Source: Phoma sp. XZ068 (taxonomy: Eukaryota > Ascomycota > Dothideomycetes > Pleosporales > Didymellaceae). From it: DNA of 64,000 nt. The notes below the pieces were generated by a model that searched no databases, was not told the origin of the DNA, and saw nothing but the letters and a program-made list of their open reading frames with translations. The stretch is taken from positions 186,001-250,000 of the forward strand of contig RBKR01000004.1 in NCBI GenBank assembly GCA_004835665.1. Direction: 5' to 3'. A program made the position numbers and the translations under genes. Below are positions 47,291 through 58,207 of the stretch, piece by piece; position 1 is the stretch's first letter; each line of letters opens with the position of its first letter.

Positions 47291-49063
47291 CTATCCGATC
47301 CGGACCTCCCGTTCCGCGCAATCTCTCAACGCGATTGGGAATGCCAATTTCTTTGTGTAAAGCCAGCAGATCTGCATGAAAAGTGAGATTTGTCCTACGC
47401 GCTCGAAGCATGAAGAATCCTCCGGTTGGTACAGTATCAGAATATGTGCTTCGTCGTCCCATTGATGTGAAACAAATAATGTAAGTTTGAGCAAGCAATC
47501 GACATCCTGCTTTGACGGATATGCAGCTTGTATTTGTCGAACAAGGAGCTTGCCACTTCCCTCATCATGACACATCTGCTCGATGACACCACCTTCATCA
47601 TCACTTATGATGTTACCGGCTGTCGATATGTGTACGTCAAAAGCTTGTCCATACAAGCGGAGAAAAGCGGGCGTCAATGCTAACTGTTCCCGAGCAAGTA
47701 CCTTACTCTTAGCTTCACTCCATGCAAGTACAGCTCCATCAGCATATTCCATACTAGCACGCGCGACTGCCCTGTGACCAGTGTCATCTCGATCCCGGGA
47801 GTAGAAACTGGAGTAGATGTGGGCTTGAGGAATTTTCCATCCTAGCCACGTCCAGCTTGGAAACCCTTTGCGCCGCTTCAAGATAAGATCATTATCGGAG
47901 GGGCGATCTGACCAGTTTAGACCTAACACAAAGGCGTCTAAGTCACTTTTAAGCAATTCATGACTGAATATCGGGATCCCACAGAGACTCTGGATTTTGC
48001 TGGGGAATTTCCGTTCAAAAGCAACGAAGACACCCCTGAAGGCATCTTGGATATCGTTCTCGGTGGTAAGGGACCTTCTTAGGTATTCGTTAAGCCGTTC
48101 CTCGAGTTCACATGGACTCTTGCCGAGTCCACGAAGGGGGAAGACTCGAGAGATGTCGATATCATCCCGCATTCGAACATTCTTATATGTATGCAGGATC
48201 TCTAGCGGTCCTTGTATACTCTCAAGGCAATGCATAGCATTACATTGAAAATACACCTGACTATTGGTGAAAACAAGTTTCCGTCGTGAGAGAAGCCCTT
48301 CTTAGTAGGTCCAACCTCGACTGTTCCACCTCGAAGATAAGATTTCATTTTTCGCGAATGGTGCATACACGAGAGTTCGGCTACCGACTTTTATAGACGA
48401 CTGAGGTTCTCTTAAGACTGCACCAACTCCAGATAATCCATGATCGGGGTCAATACCCGCCGCTGCAACCACTGTAAGGACAGAGTGCTGGTAAATGGTG
48501 TCCATGCTTTGTATCTAAATCTGCCTGCTCGTAGTGTCGCCCTGAGTGATACAATATCGGTCTATCCAAATATACCGGCAACCCAATTCTGTCGTCAAAT
48601 GAAGAGTGTGTTCGATTGTACGAGGCACATCGGGTGGAATCACACCTTCTTGGAGTACAATGTCTTGGTTTGGCCTGCCCCATGTATAGCTAAGGGTTAC
48701 ATATTGTTTCTGATCGACTATTTCCTCCCATGGAACGATTTTTCGCGTCGTGCAATCGATGACAGGGAAGTCTGTGGGAACTTGCGGATCGGATCTCTCC
48801 TTGCATATAGTCTTGTGATGATTATCACAAAACCTAAGCCATTCTTTAATAATAACTAGATCCACTTGAAGTTGTATTTGACGGCCGCAGAAGCCCTCTT
48901 GTGCTTCAGAAAGCTCCATAATAAGTCCATAGTTATTTAATCTCCACGAGTTGTGCTGGTAGGGAATAACTCTAAAGCCTGGCGATTCATCGAGTGGAAG
49001 CTTCCAAGCACCGAAGCTGCTCTTTACCGGGAAAACGCAGAGATAGTAACCTAGATGCCCCAC
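47291..49063 (-). pseudogene. HET-domain pseudogene broken by two single-base nonsense changes
   Basis: One reading frame spans about 590 codons from about 49063 to the stop at 47291, with only two internal stops. Blocks in order: SPGFRVIPYQ, VIDCTTRKIVPWEEIV, YVTLSYTWGRP, YIWIDRYCITQGD, TAG at 48515-48517, SMDTIYQHSVLTVVAAAG, SRGWTY, TAA at 48302-48304, EGLLSRRKLVF, VYFQCNAMHCLES, FPSWTWLGWK, ending EREVRIG. The HET motif RGWTYQEGL shows that the TAA stands for a Gln CAA. The TAG is most simply a former CAG. Both are C-to-T changes on the coding strand in CpA context, the RIP-preferred site. The 5' end (no ATG at 49063) is uncertain. No indels, so decay is recent. Confidence 0.85.
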
Positions 49064-51754
49064 AGTGTTAGCTAATGCTAGCTCTCTAACACTGTAGAAG
49101 AACTAGCACAAAGTACAACTACTCTACGGATCTATGTGAGACAGATTGTAACGCCTTCGACCCCAGATCTTATAGAGCTTAGGGTCTCTCCTATCTTCGT
49201 TGAAAATCGCTTCAAAATCGACTCTTCGGCACCTATAACATATCCAATCAGCCTTATGCGCACGTTGTGAGACCTGACCATGATTCTCTACCGTGTCCAC
49301 CATTCTGTTTCAATTATAAGGAGTTTCAATCAGAACCCCTAAGAGGTAGTAGGTACTTTATTCTTCGCTACATGAGCTACCATATTTTTAGACATCATCT
49401 AACGGCTCGTTCTATTACAGGGATTAGAGGCGCAAGAGTATAGTCTATGCACCCAAGTGCGAGATTAGAGAAGCTATCTAAATACTACAAGTAATTTAAA
49501 GTTAAGCTAGTAACAGTTATAAGTTTTAAAAAGTGTTGCTACCTGCTACTACTATAGATATAGCTTAAGCTTAGCCTTTAAGAGTATAATATAGTATAGT
49601 TTATATATTATACTAGCTTATATTATATAATAGTCTATATATAGTAGGTATATAGTCTAAAACTACTTTTATCTAGTATATAGTTACTATTATATTATAT
49701 ATAAATATTAGTAGAGGTATATTATTTATAGTATTAGGTATAATAACTGTTTATATATAGCTTTATAGCTTATAGACCTAGCCTATAATACTATTTATAC
49801 CTATATTAATTAAGATAATTAGTACTAGTAGAGTACTAGGCTTATATTCTCGTAGTCCAGCCCTACCTACCTACTTTATATAGTTTATTAATTACACTAT
49901 TTATAAATAGCTAGGGAACTAACTATCTAATTATTCTAAACCTCTAGTATGTATTAAGTATAAGTATATAAAAACTAAATAGTATTAAAAGAGAAAATAG
50001 TACTAAAGGCTTAATAATAGTATTACTAGTCTCTTATTTAGCTTACTATATAATAGTAGGTAAGTATTAAGCTATATATCTACTAATACTAGCCTTTTAA
50101 GGTATAGAAAGGGGAAGCTTAAGATTAATTAGAACTATTAAGTTTATTAAGTAGTAGCTATAGGTAGTATTACAAACTCTTATACCAGCCAATTGCTGAC
50201 AGGCTATCAGCGTTCAGGAAGGATCCAGTTGTTGTAATTACAAGGGCGTTCCGCACGGCACAGGTATGGCGTAGTAATTATACAAGTCATGTAACCCAGC
50301 TCACGGCTTGGCAGTCAAGCAAGCAGGTCCTCACGTGCGTTGCTCACGACACTCACGTCAAGCAAAGCAAGCAGCAGCTCAACTTGCTTACGTCGAGCAA
50401 AGCAAGCCCTGGCATCTCATCAGGTATATAGCATATAGGAACACAACCCTTATAGTTCGTGTTCAACCTCGTTAATCAATCTTGTCATTAGATCTCAACC
50501 AACTCTCAAGCTAGACAGTCTACTTTATACTACTTATTATTAACCCATAGTTGTCACGGTGTTTCACTAGGCATCTATACCAACCCTCCTGTACCAGCAC
50601 TCATCCCAGAGAACCAACCTTGGAAGTATTCACGAGCTTTGCTTAGTCTACGACCTCAACAGGTAGGTAGTTTAAAAACTAAATATTAAGATTATAATTA
50701 TATATTTATATACCTATAGCTAGTATATAGGGGTATTTATATATAGCTATAGTACTTCTTTATTTATACCTAGTCCTTAAGAGTATAATACTATTAAATA
50801 AATTAGAAGCTATATTACTCTTAGTTAATATACCCTATAGTACCTATAATATAGATAATTAAATTAGGCTATAGGCTTTTCTTTAGTTACTTACTTACCT
50901 AGAAGTAAGTACTACTACTTTATTTATAAGTACTACTTCTTTATTTATTTAGTTAAATTATTAGGAATACCTCTATACTATTAATCCTATTTAGATAGTT
51001 AACTTATTTAACTATCTATTCCTATTAGATTATAATAAGAATATAGTTAATAATTACCTACTTCTTATTATTATCTAGCTTTCTTAAGTTAGCTATAGAA
51101 TCTATATATAAAGGTTATTCTATATATTATCTATTTAGTATAGATTATAGAACCTTAAAGATAGCTATAGTATCTTATTAGAATAGATTTATATCTTGTT
51201 TAAGAGCCTATAGTATAAGCTATACCTAATATTTCTTTAACGCGTCTAACTGGTGTTATTAGGGAGGCATTAGTGTAGGAAGGGTAGTTTGGTAGGGGCT
51301 TGGCAAAAGTAATCCACTTGCTCGTTAATCCACTCGCCCGTGAGGTACGTTATAGCAAGATTATTTTTGATGTTTGCTTCGCCAATACCCGGGTCTGGGG
51401 TAACCTATACGATCTATGCATACCCCGCAAAGTAGAAGTCTTGGTATGCTCGAACGCGAAGTACCTCCGACCATCAATTCGGACGGTAATACCGTTGTGA
51501 GTATCGCCTTGCTCGTGACCTTCATTTTCGGATGCAGTAAATTGTGATCCACTTTGTGCTTGCCGAACACAGTCGTTTCATATTAAACGTTGCATAGATG
51601 GGGAAGTCGTTATTAACAGGGCTACCAACAACCTCGCTGTCACATGAAGTTCGTTCGCACTAAGACACAACCATTTAAGCTTTTGTATGAGCTTCGATCA
51701 CACAGCTTGTACCATAGATTTCTGAAATCTTATCCATGCAACTATCTGCACAAC
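49064..51754. other. A/T-rich island around an LTR-like block
   Basis: From about 49440 to 50170 and 50665 to 51240 the sequence is overwhelmingly A/T, built from TA, TAT, AGTA and CTA words, with almost no CG. No ORF of interest. This is what heavily RIP-mutated repeats look like, but A/T content and RIP indices were not computed. The right edge (51240-51754) returns to normal composition and is the upstream region of the oxidase gene. Confidence 0.6.
50230..50661 (+). mobile_element. LTR-like block (solo or residual LTR)
   Basis: A block of normal base composition embedded in A/T-rich DNA. It begins TGTTGT and can be ended at TCAACA, giving a 5-bp inverted TGTTG/CAACA terminus typical of LTRs, 432 bp apart. 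It contains a TATA-like GGTATATAGCATATAGG at about 50421 followed by a leader-like sequence, and repeated AGCAAAGCAAGC units (two copies near 50362 and 50398). The 5-bp flanks (CCAGT and GGTAG) do not match, so no target-site duplication supports an intact solo LTR. A purine-rich AGGAAGGA just left of it could be a polypurine tract, making this a 3' LTR. Exact ends are uncertain. Confidence 0.4.
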
Positions 51755-53387
51755 ATGGCACGCATTTTCGGCACTCTGCTACTCTGTTTCTACGCCAGCT
51801 TTATTGATGCAGAGCCATTCAACACGTTTGACGGACCAGGTCACCCAGCTTGCCGCAATGTTGCGAGAGTATACGACCCAACCACCATCGATGAAACGGT
51901 GGGTATCGTTCGGACGGCTGCGCGGAATGGAACCCCTCTCAGAGCCTCTGGAAAGGGACACATGTGGTACGACACCATGTGTTCTGACGATCCATCGACT
52001 ATCATTATTCGCACTGAACAGCTCAACCGGATTACGGACTTTTCACTTCCATTGGGGTTGCAAGAAGGTTTCGTTATGATCGAAGCAGGTGTCACCTTCT
52101 TTCAGCTTGCAGAGTATCTGCATTTGAATAATGCTAGTATGGGTTACACGCTTGTAAATTGGAACATTACTTTGGCTGGAAGTATAGCGATGGGCGCTCA
52201 TCGAAGCAGTTTGCGGGAAGACAGTATGGTAGCAGCGGGCGCGCTGGAGCTACATATCATCGACGGCAATGGTGATATGCGTATCATCAAGAGGTCTGAA
52301 AGCGATGAGTGGCTCGCAGCATCCACCTCACTGGGTCTGCTTGGGGTCATCGCAAAAGTCAAGTTCAAGATTTACCCTGATTTCAAAGTCTATGCGAAGC
52401 AAGACACGTGAGTCTGCTATCTTGTCTCGCAATTGGGCATGCTGACACAATACGCAGCCTCACAGAAGATCAGGTGCTGAATGGTGATATCAACAGCCTG
52501 ATTGCACCATATGCTACGGCGAACTTATGGTGGTGGCCGTACCTGCGCAAATTTCACCATCGCTATTACGACCCGATTCCCGCTGGCTCATCTGACCAAG
52601 AAGGTTTTCAGTCGACGTTCAGCGTGACTCAGGCTGAGGCTGATATTGCCGCCGGACTGCTCAACTCAGGTCAGTGTAGTTATCCATCATAACAGTGTTG
52701 GGCTTACAAATCAAAGGGAAGATCCTCGCAACATCCAACATGGCGGCTGAAACACTGTTCTTTGCGCTATGGTCCCCGCCAAACTTCCGTGATAAGCGGA
52801 CGAACAAAGCTATCACGACCTGGCCTGTGTATGGCTGGAATTACGACGTCCTAATTGGCGGATTGTATCCCGGACAACTAACTCAATGGGATGCCGGACT
52901 CAGAGGCCTCACTCTTGAGCTCGCATTTCCCATGACTATAGCGAACGACGTCCTCAAGCGGGTCCGCAAGGCTTTCGATGATGAGCTAAAGAAGGCTATC
53001 GTGATGACATCAACGTACCGTTCAGGCATCAACATCAAGTTCGGCAGACCATACAATGACTTGCTGGGTCAGGTTACAACTGGCACCGAAGATGGTGCAG
53101 ATTGGACCAAGGGAGCGATGATGTTCGACTTTCCCACTTTCCTGCCCAGCTGGGGCGACAAGAAGAGATTTAACGAAGATTTCTATGGCAAGTTGGCGGA
53201 GGCATTGATCAAAGAGTTCCCGTGTCGTCCCCATTGGACGAAGAACACCAGGGAAGTGTTCAACCTCACTATGGCAAATGGCAAGATCGACTCGTCACAC
53301 CTTGCTAGATTTAAGAGTGTAAGACAGAACTTCGATGCTAAGGGTATTTTCCGTAGCGTAGTAGGTGAGGTTCTAGGACTTTATTAG
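51755..53387 (+). CDS. Secreted FAD-linked oxidase (sugar-lactone oxidase-like)
   Basis: 511 aa in three exons: 51755-52407, 52458-52669, 52717-53387. ATG 51755 gives a signal peptide-like MARIFGTLLLCFYASFIDA, so this start is preferred over the upstream in-frame ATG at 51644. The FAD-binding half has PTTIDETVGIVRTAARNG, ASGKGHMWYDTMC (the GxGH-type loop) and TLVNWNITLAGSIAMGAH. The C-terminal half ends FPCRPHWTKNTREVF, LARFKSVRQNFDAKGIFRS. This resembles VAO/ALO-type oxidases such as D-arabinono-lactone or L-gulonolactone oxidase, but secreted. The His in GKGH may mark covalent FAD attachment (inferred). Splice sites are clean and no stops interrupt it, although it sits between decayed sequence on both sides. 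Confidence 0.82.
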
Positions 53388-53529
53388 TAGAGCCAATCAA
53401 CCTCCACAGCAACAAGGAAACCCGTTTTTTTAACTTAGTGCTGGCAACGGCTTGTAAGCCACTCCCTCCGCTTTGAAGTTTCTCCAAAGCAGGAAATAAT
53501 ACGTGGGTTCTGTATTCGCATTGCCTGCT

Positions 53530-54709
53530 GTGGCTCGGTTGGGTTGACACGTGTTGCATCGACAAGACAGACAGTGCCGAACTTAGTGAGGCAATAACTT
53601 CAATGTTCAGCTGGTACGGAGAATCTGGGCAATGCTTCGCATATTTAGCCGACATACCAGCGGGCTCGCTTGAGACTGCGATTGGCATGGCTACGAGTCG
53701 CTGGTTCACAAGAGGTTGGACGCTGCAGGAGCTTCTCGCACCCTCAAATGTGATCTTTTTTGCAAGCGATTGGACGCCGATAGGACCCAAGGAAGAGCTT
53801 GTACAGGCCATATCATACATAACAGGCATACCAGAATTTCCTACTGGGGGAGGACCTGGAAAATGCCAATGTTGCCCAATGAATGTCGTGGGCATCAAAT
53901 AGAGAGACCACCAAGGCAGAGGATATTGCATACTGCTCATCAGGACTGTTCGGCATCCACATGTCCCCCATATATGGCGAAGGGAGGCACGGAGCGTTCA
54001 TGCGACTGCAGGAGGAGATCATCAAATTCTCAGACGACCAGAGCATCTTTGCTTGGGCCTTCGAACGGCATAGAGAACAATTTTATAGTTTTCTCGATGT
54101 CTCACCAGCCTCGTTCAGGAATTCCGGTGCGGTCGTCCAAGCTGAGCCCCCTCAAGTTCGTGGATATATGCTTAGTGTCCATTCGCCAACCAAATTGAAC
54201 AATAAGGGACTTCACCTATCCTTGCCGTTGATCCACAAGGATGGCAATGACCTCTTGGCCGTCCTTGCATGTACGTATAAAGGCAAAGAAGATGAGCGCA
54301 TTGCAGCCCAGTTACAAGATATGTCTACGAATGGTGGTCGTTATACACAAACACAACAAGAAGCGATCGAGACGGTTCCAATGACCAAAGTTCGATCATT
54401 GGTATCCTACAACAATGTCTCTATTGCCTCAAAGCGTTCCAGGACCAGCCAAAAAACCTGACCACAAATTCTCCTCAATTACAGAGAGATCCAGAGCTCA
54501 GTAATCCGGTGGCTGCACTCATTAACCATATTTTACAACTGCCTAGACTTATTTTGCACGCTGGCGCATGGATATTTCTGAGTCGAAAGCCTAAGCAAGT
54601 GCAAGATCCAGACGTGCTCGGCTTAGGGATCACTTGTTCGGGAAACAATTCAAACAATTCACGCCCGTCGAGTGCCATAGAAGCAATGCCGCTGCCAGCT
54701 TCTGACTGA
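53530..54709 (+). pseudogene. 5'-truncated HET-domain pseudogene
   Basis: Starts abruptly in HET block 2 (WVDTCCIDKTDSAELSEAI at 53540), continues MFSWYGESGQCFAYLADIP, SRWFTRGWTLQELLAPSNV, then a one-base frameshift near 53835 into LLGEDLENANVAQ, an in-frame TGA at 53880-53882, then MSWASNRETTKAEDIAYC, GLFGIHMSPIYGEGR and SDDQSIFAWAFERHREQ. The HET pattern has Arg before MSWAS, so CGA to TGA is likely. A second frame after 54461 (LQRDPELSNPVAALINHIL) may be the C-terminal end. The N-terminal HET blocks are missing; the oxidase gene ends only 140 bp upstream. Confidence 0.75.
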
Positions 54710-55473
54710 CATACTAGCTCCTGACCGTCGCGCATATAACCACTCTAGCCAAACACCAATCCTTTGCTCTACACTAAGATTTGACGCCTGATTGCAGAGC
54801 CATTAGGGCCGGTTGTGCATTGATACCATCGAGACACGAGAGATGAAGCACACGTTTCTTACTCTACACTTAGTGCGCAATTGTACGCAAAGGCAAGCAC
54901 GCTTCCTCGCGATTGATGTAAAGGAGCGTTCAGAACATCCATTAATGTGGGGCGTCATACAAGCCAAAGATTGAATATCACTTTAGCAGAACTCTCGTGT
55001 GCGTAGTAAGTGCCATTCTGAGGGTCTACAACACCGCTATGTAAATATGTGAGCATTTAACTATGACTCTTGCCGGCCATCAGGCCTTGCAAGGAAGACT
55101 TGTTACGCAGAAAAGCTCCAACCATAGGAAGGGAATGTATTCGGTAGACGCAAGGAGGGCTTTCATTTTCTGGAGTGCTGACTCAGTAGTGCCTGTTATA
55201 AAAGTCCTTATCTGCTCATTCATCATCATTAATATAATCATGGTATGGTACTACCTTTTCAAATGATAATCTCTCCTCTGATACTCGGTATGATGTTTTT
55301 CATATTGCCAAATCTATCTGAAGCTAAGAGCTTGAGCGATCTGCCGAACGCAGTTAAATCTGCAAGCCCTTGACGACAGCTCTGCACCGCCGCTCCAGGT
55401 CGGCAACTGTCGTAAGGTCATCTTCATCGAGATAGAGCTGAATCCGAATTCTAGACCATGGACCCAACTCAAC
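54710..55473. other. Intergenic, no gene seen
   Basis: About 760 bp, no recognisable frame or repeat. Confidence 0.45.
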
Positions 55474-56955
55474 CTACCAGCTCATTGGCAGCTGATAGTC
55501 AGACCAACTGTCTTCCGTATCCGCCTCTCGCCACTTCTCTATCCCTCCTACAATACCATCAGCATCCACCTCCCACTTTCCCTCCTCAACTAACTCCACC
55601 CACTTCCACAAAACATGTTTGAGTTGCACATCATGCGACGCAATGAAGTGATTGAAACCCAGCTGGAAGAGCTCCGTGTTGCTCGGTTCCACCTCGGCTG
55701 CTTCGTCTTCGCCTGCCCTGCTCAAATGCTCACCTATCAGTGCGCTGTCACTGGTTCGTGCAAATGCATTGCCACCTAGGGAGAATGGGAGCACAATTTT
55801 GCATCCATCTTCAAAGGGGTGAGTGCGATAGGGGTCGGTTTCTGTGAGATAGAGGCCGGCTGGGTAGGTTGAATTGATATCGAGACCTTTGGAAAAGGGG
55901 GATATGGGTAGGTATTCGCCCCAGGGCGTGCGTCGGGTGTCTTGGTGGGCAGGTTGCGTGCTTGAGAAGAGTAGAAAGGGATAAAGCTCGCTGGACTCTG
56001 CTTGCACTGGTAGTGGTGCGAAGGGTTGTTGCAGGGCAATGCGTAAGCCAGGTGCGATGTTGGTGAAGGTGGGTCTTGGAGATCTGGCAAGGAATTGATA
56101 GACGAAGCTGTTTGGGGGCAGACTTTGCGGAAAGCCACCAGTCACGAGATCAAGCAGAACCTCGTCGGTGTTTTGCTTTTGAGTAGGCATCTCGGCTTGT
56201 ATTGCGTCGACCAGGTGCTGGAAAGCCTGAAGCGTGTCATCTAGATCCTGCTGGGTATACGAAGGCATGATCCAGGGCTCTGTATGCATTTGTTCGTCGT
56301 CGTAGGCTCCACCGACCGCGAGGACTTTGCCTTGATCTATCATGTCAACGAAGCCATCGAGTATTATCTCTAGAGGGAGCCAGATCTGTCAGCCATTCAT
56401 GGTGATGCTAGTGTTATGAATGGAAATGTGTGGCATGGCTGTACCGGCGTCTTGGTCCAGAATGAGTCCCAGAGGATGACTGGTGCCCAAAGCCCCATTG
56501 GCCATATACAGACTGACAAAGCGCCGCTTGTTCGAATCGTCTTCATCTTCATCGTAGTTTATGTTCTGCCAAAGTTCTTCTGGGGAGCACAAGCGGGTCA
56601 GATACCGATGGAAGAGGTGGAGCTGATTCGCCGTTTCCATTGCAAATCCATGCCAAGCCGCCTTCAGGAAAGAGACGACAGAGTCATCGAGAGGATCGGA
56701 AACGCTCGCAAGAGCTGCATCGCCTCCATAGCATTCCCACCATGTTCGTTTGTCGAGAGAATTCAATGCAAGGCCACGCTGAGCCCAACCTAATTCAACA
56801 ATGTAGTTGTGTAGCGCTGCACAACACTCGTGATCGAGGCCTTTCAGCTCCCTAACGGGCAGCTCGTCCCCGATGCGCCATTCTGCCATGAATATGTGCT
56901 TTAGTGACAAGAGCTCAAAAGCGAATATCTCAATTTGAGAACAGTGATCCGCCAT
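55474..56955 (-). pseudogene. Unrecognised gene interrupted by one in-frame TGA
   Basis: From ATG 56955 one frame runs 188 codons to TGA at 56389-56391 and then continues in the same frame for 304 more codons to 55474, which would total about 493 residues. N-terminal part: IEIFAFELLSLKHIFMAEWR, YMANGALGTSHPLGLILDQ. C-terminal part: QIWLPLEIILDGFVDMIDQG, SYTQQDLDDTLQAFQHLVDA, PAHQDTRRTPWGEYLPISPF, FNHFIASHDVQLKHVLWKWV. The family was not recognised. The uniform protein character on both sides points to one gene with a nonsense change (CGA or TGG to TGA). I found no GT-AG intron around the TGA that keeps phase. Readthrough at TGA-CAG is possible but that context is not a known strong readthrough signal. 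Confidence 0.6.
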
Positions 56956-56999
56956 CAGATGTTGCGAAACATGGTATCTTAGCGTGAAGTTTGGGGTGA

Positions 57000-57988
57000 C
57001 TAATCAACCACACAATACAGCGTCGGCAACCCAGACGGTAAAACGAATGAATGGCCAAAGCACCTGGCCAGTATTCCTGCAGAGTGGGTCAATCGAGCCA
57101 CGTCGAGACCCAAACACTGCGTATGAAAATCGGTGGTTAGATTCTTGCGACGAAATTGGTTGAAAAGAGCGTGGGTCGTCAAGGAAGGGATTGCTGCACC
57201 CACTGTCAAGGCTGCCTTTGGGCAGTGGATGGTTGACTGGAATGATCTGTTCTTCGCAACTGAGACCATTGACAAAGAGCTTGACGTGGTACAACATGTC
57301 GATTGTAGCTCGTGGAAACATTTTGTTACATTGGCTCAGCATCGTGAGCGGGAGGCTAGGCGCGGCCGTTGGCCACCGTATCTCTTGCTCGAGACCTTTC
57401 GACATGTCGAATCGACGCTGGTGCGACACCGATTCTTCTCTTTACTTGAACTCACGCGCGACGGCAACCTTGCAGAGTATGATCCAGACAGCCTCTCGAC
57501 TCCCCTTGAAGACATTGCTTGTTGATTTGCGCGCACCTTTATCAGTCATGGTCATGGCATCCATCCAACTGCTTCATCGTGCTGGATTAGGTAACCAGCC
57601 GGGCCGCTTTCCATCTTGGACACCAGATTGGACGACAAGAAGACCCGACAGTCTGAGCGGCTCGCTAGAACGCAGAGTAATTTACACTGCATCAGCAGAC
57701 AGCATACCAGATATCGAAATCATTACAAGAGCGAATAACACCATACCCATCCGAGGCATACTTGTTGACTCGATTAAAGAAATCAGACAGAGACCCAAAG
57801 AGCCCAACAGGCTTGAACAATGCTTCAAAGACGTTAATACCATGATCGACTTTTACCTTGCCGACTCTCATACGTCAACCAAAAGGAACAAACTCAAGTG
57901 GCGAGTCCCAGTCGCAGATGCGCAGTACCCGAAAGCAGCAATCACATGCGACATTGACTTGCGCGAATCCTACAGCCGCGACGGCTGA
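57000..57988 (+). pseudogene. HET-type C-terminal fragment, frameshifted
   Basis: Begins in FLRRNWLKRAWVVKEG (57139), the WVVQE block of HET proteins, then AFGQWMVDWNDLFF and LTRDGNLAEYDPDSLSTPLE, TGA at 57523-57525, FARTFISHGHGI, a frameshift, then LLHRAGLGNQPGRFPSWTPD, IPIRGILVDSIKEIRQRP to the stop near 57988. The core HET blocks normally upstream are not visible. At the TGA the expected Arg suggests CGA to TGA. The piece at 57000-57130 is probably the degraded start of what remains. Confidence 0.6.
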
Positions 57989-58207
57989 CGCATTTGTGCA
58001 TCTTTCGGCCCCCGCACTTGACTGCGTACAGCGGAAGTGTTGGAATGACCACAAGGCTGAAACTGCTACACAGCCGGTCATGCGCATCGCATTACACCTT
58101 ATAATCTGTGGACTCGCTCCTCCGCATGTCAGCCTTCTACTTTTTACTTCTCTAAATACAGGCGATTGCTTTAGGTGAATGTGTCCGGCTTTCACAAATC
58201 GCACAAC

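Noticed and set aside
51644..51754. Upstream in-frame ATG for the oxidase
   Set aside because: It would place 37 charged/polar residues before the signal peptide; ATG 51755 gives a normal secretion signal.
57191..57988. Reading the 57.2-58.0 kb region as one intact 265-aa protein
   Set aside because: Its first half is out of frame with the HET-like WVVKE block; real similarity switches frame near 57560 and crosses a TGA.
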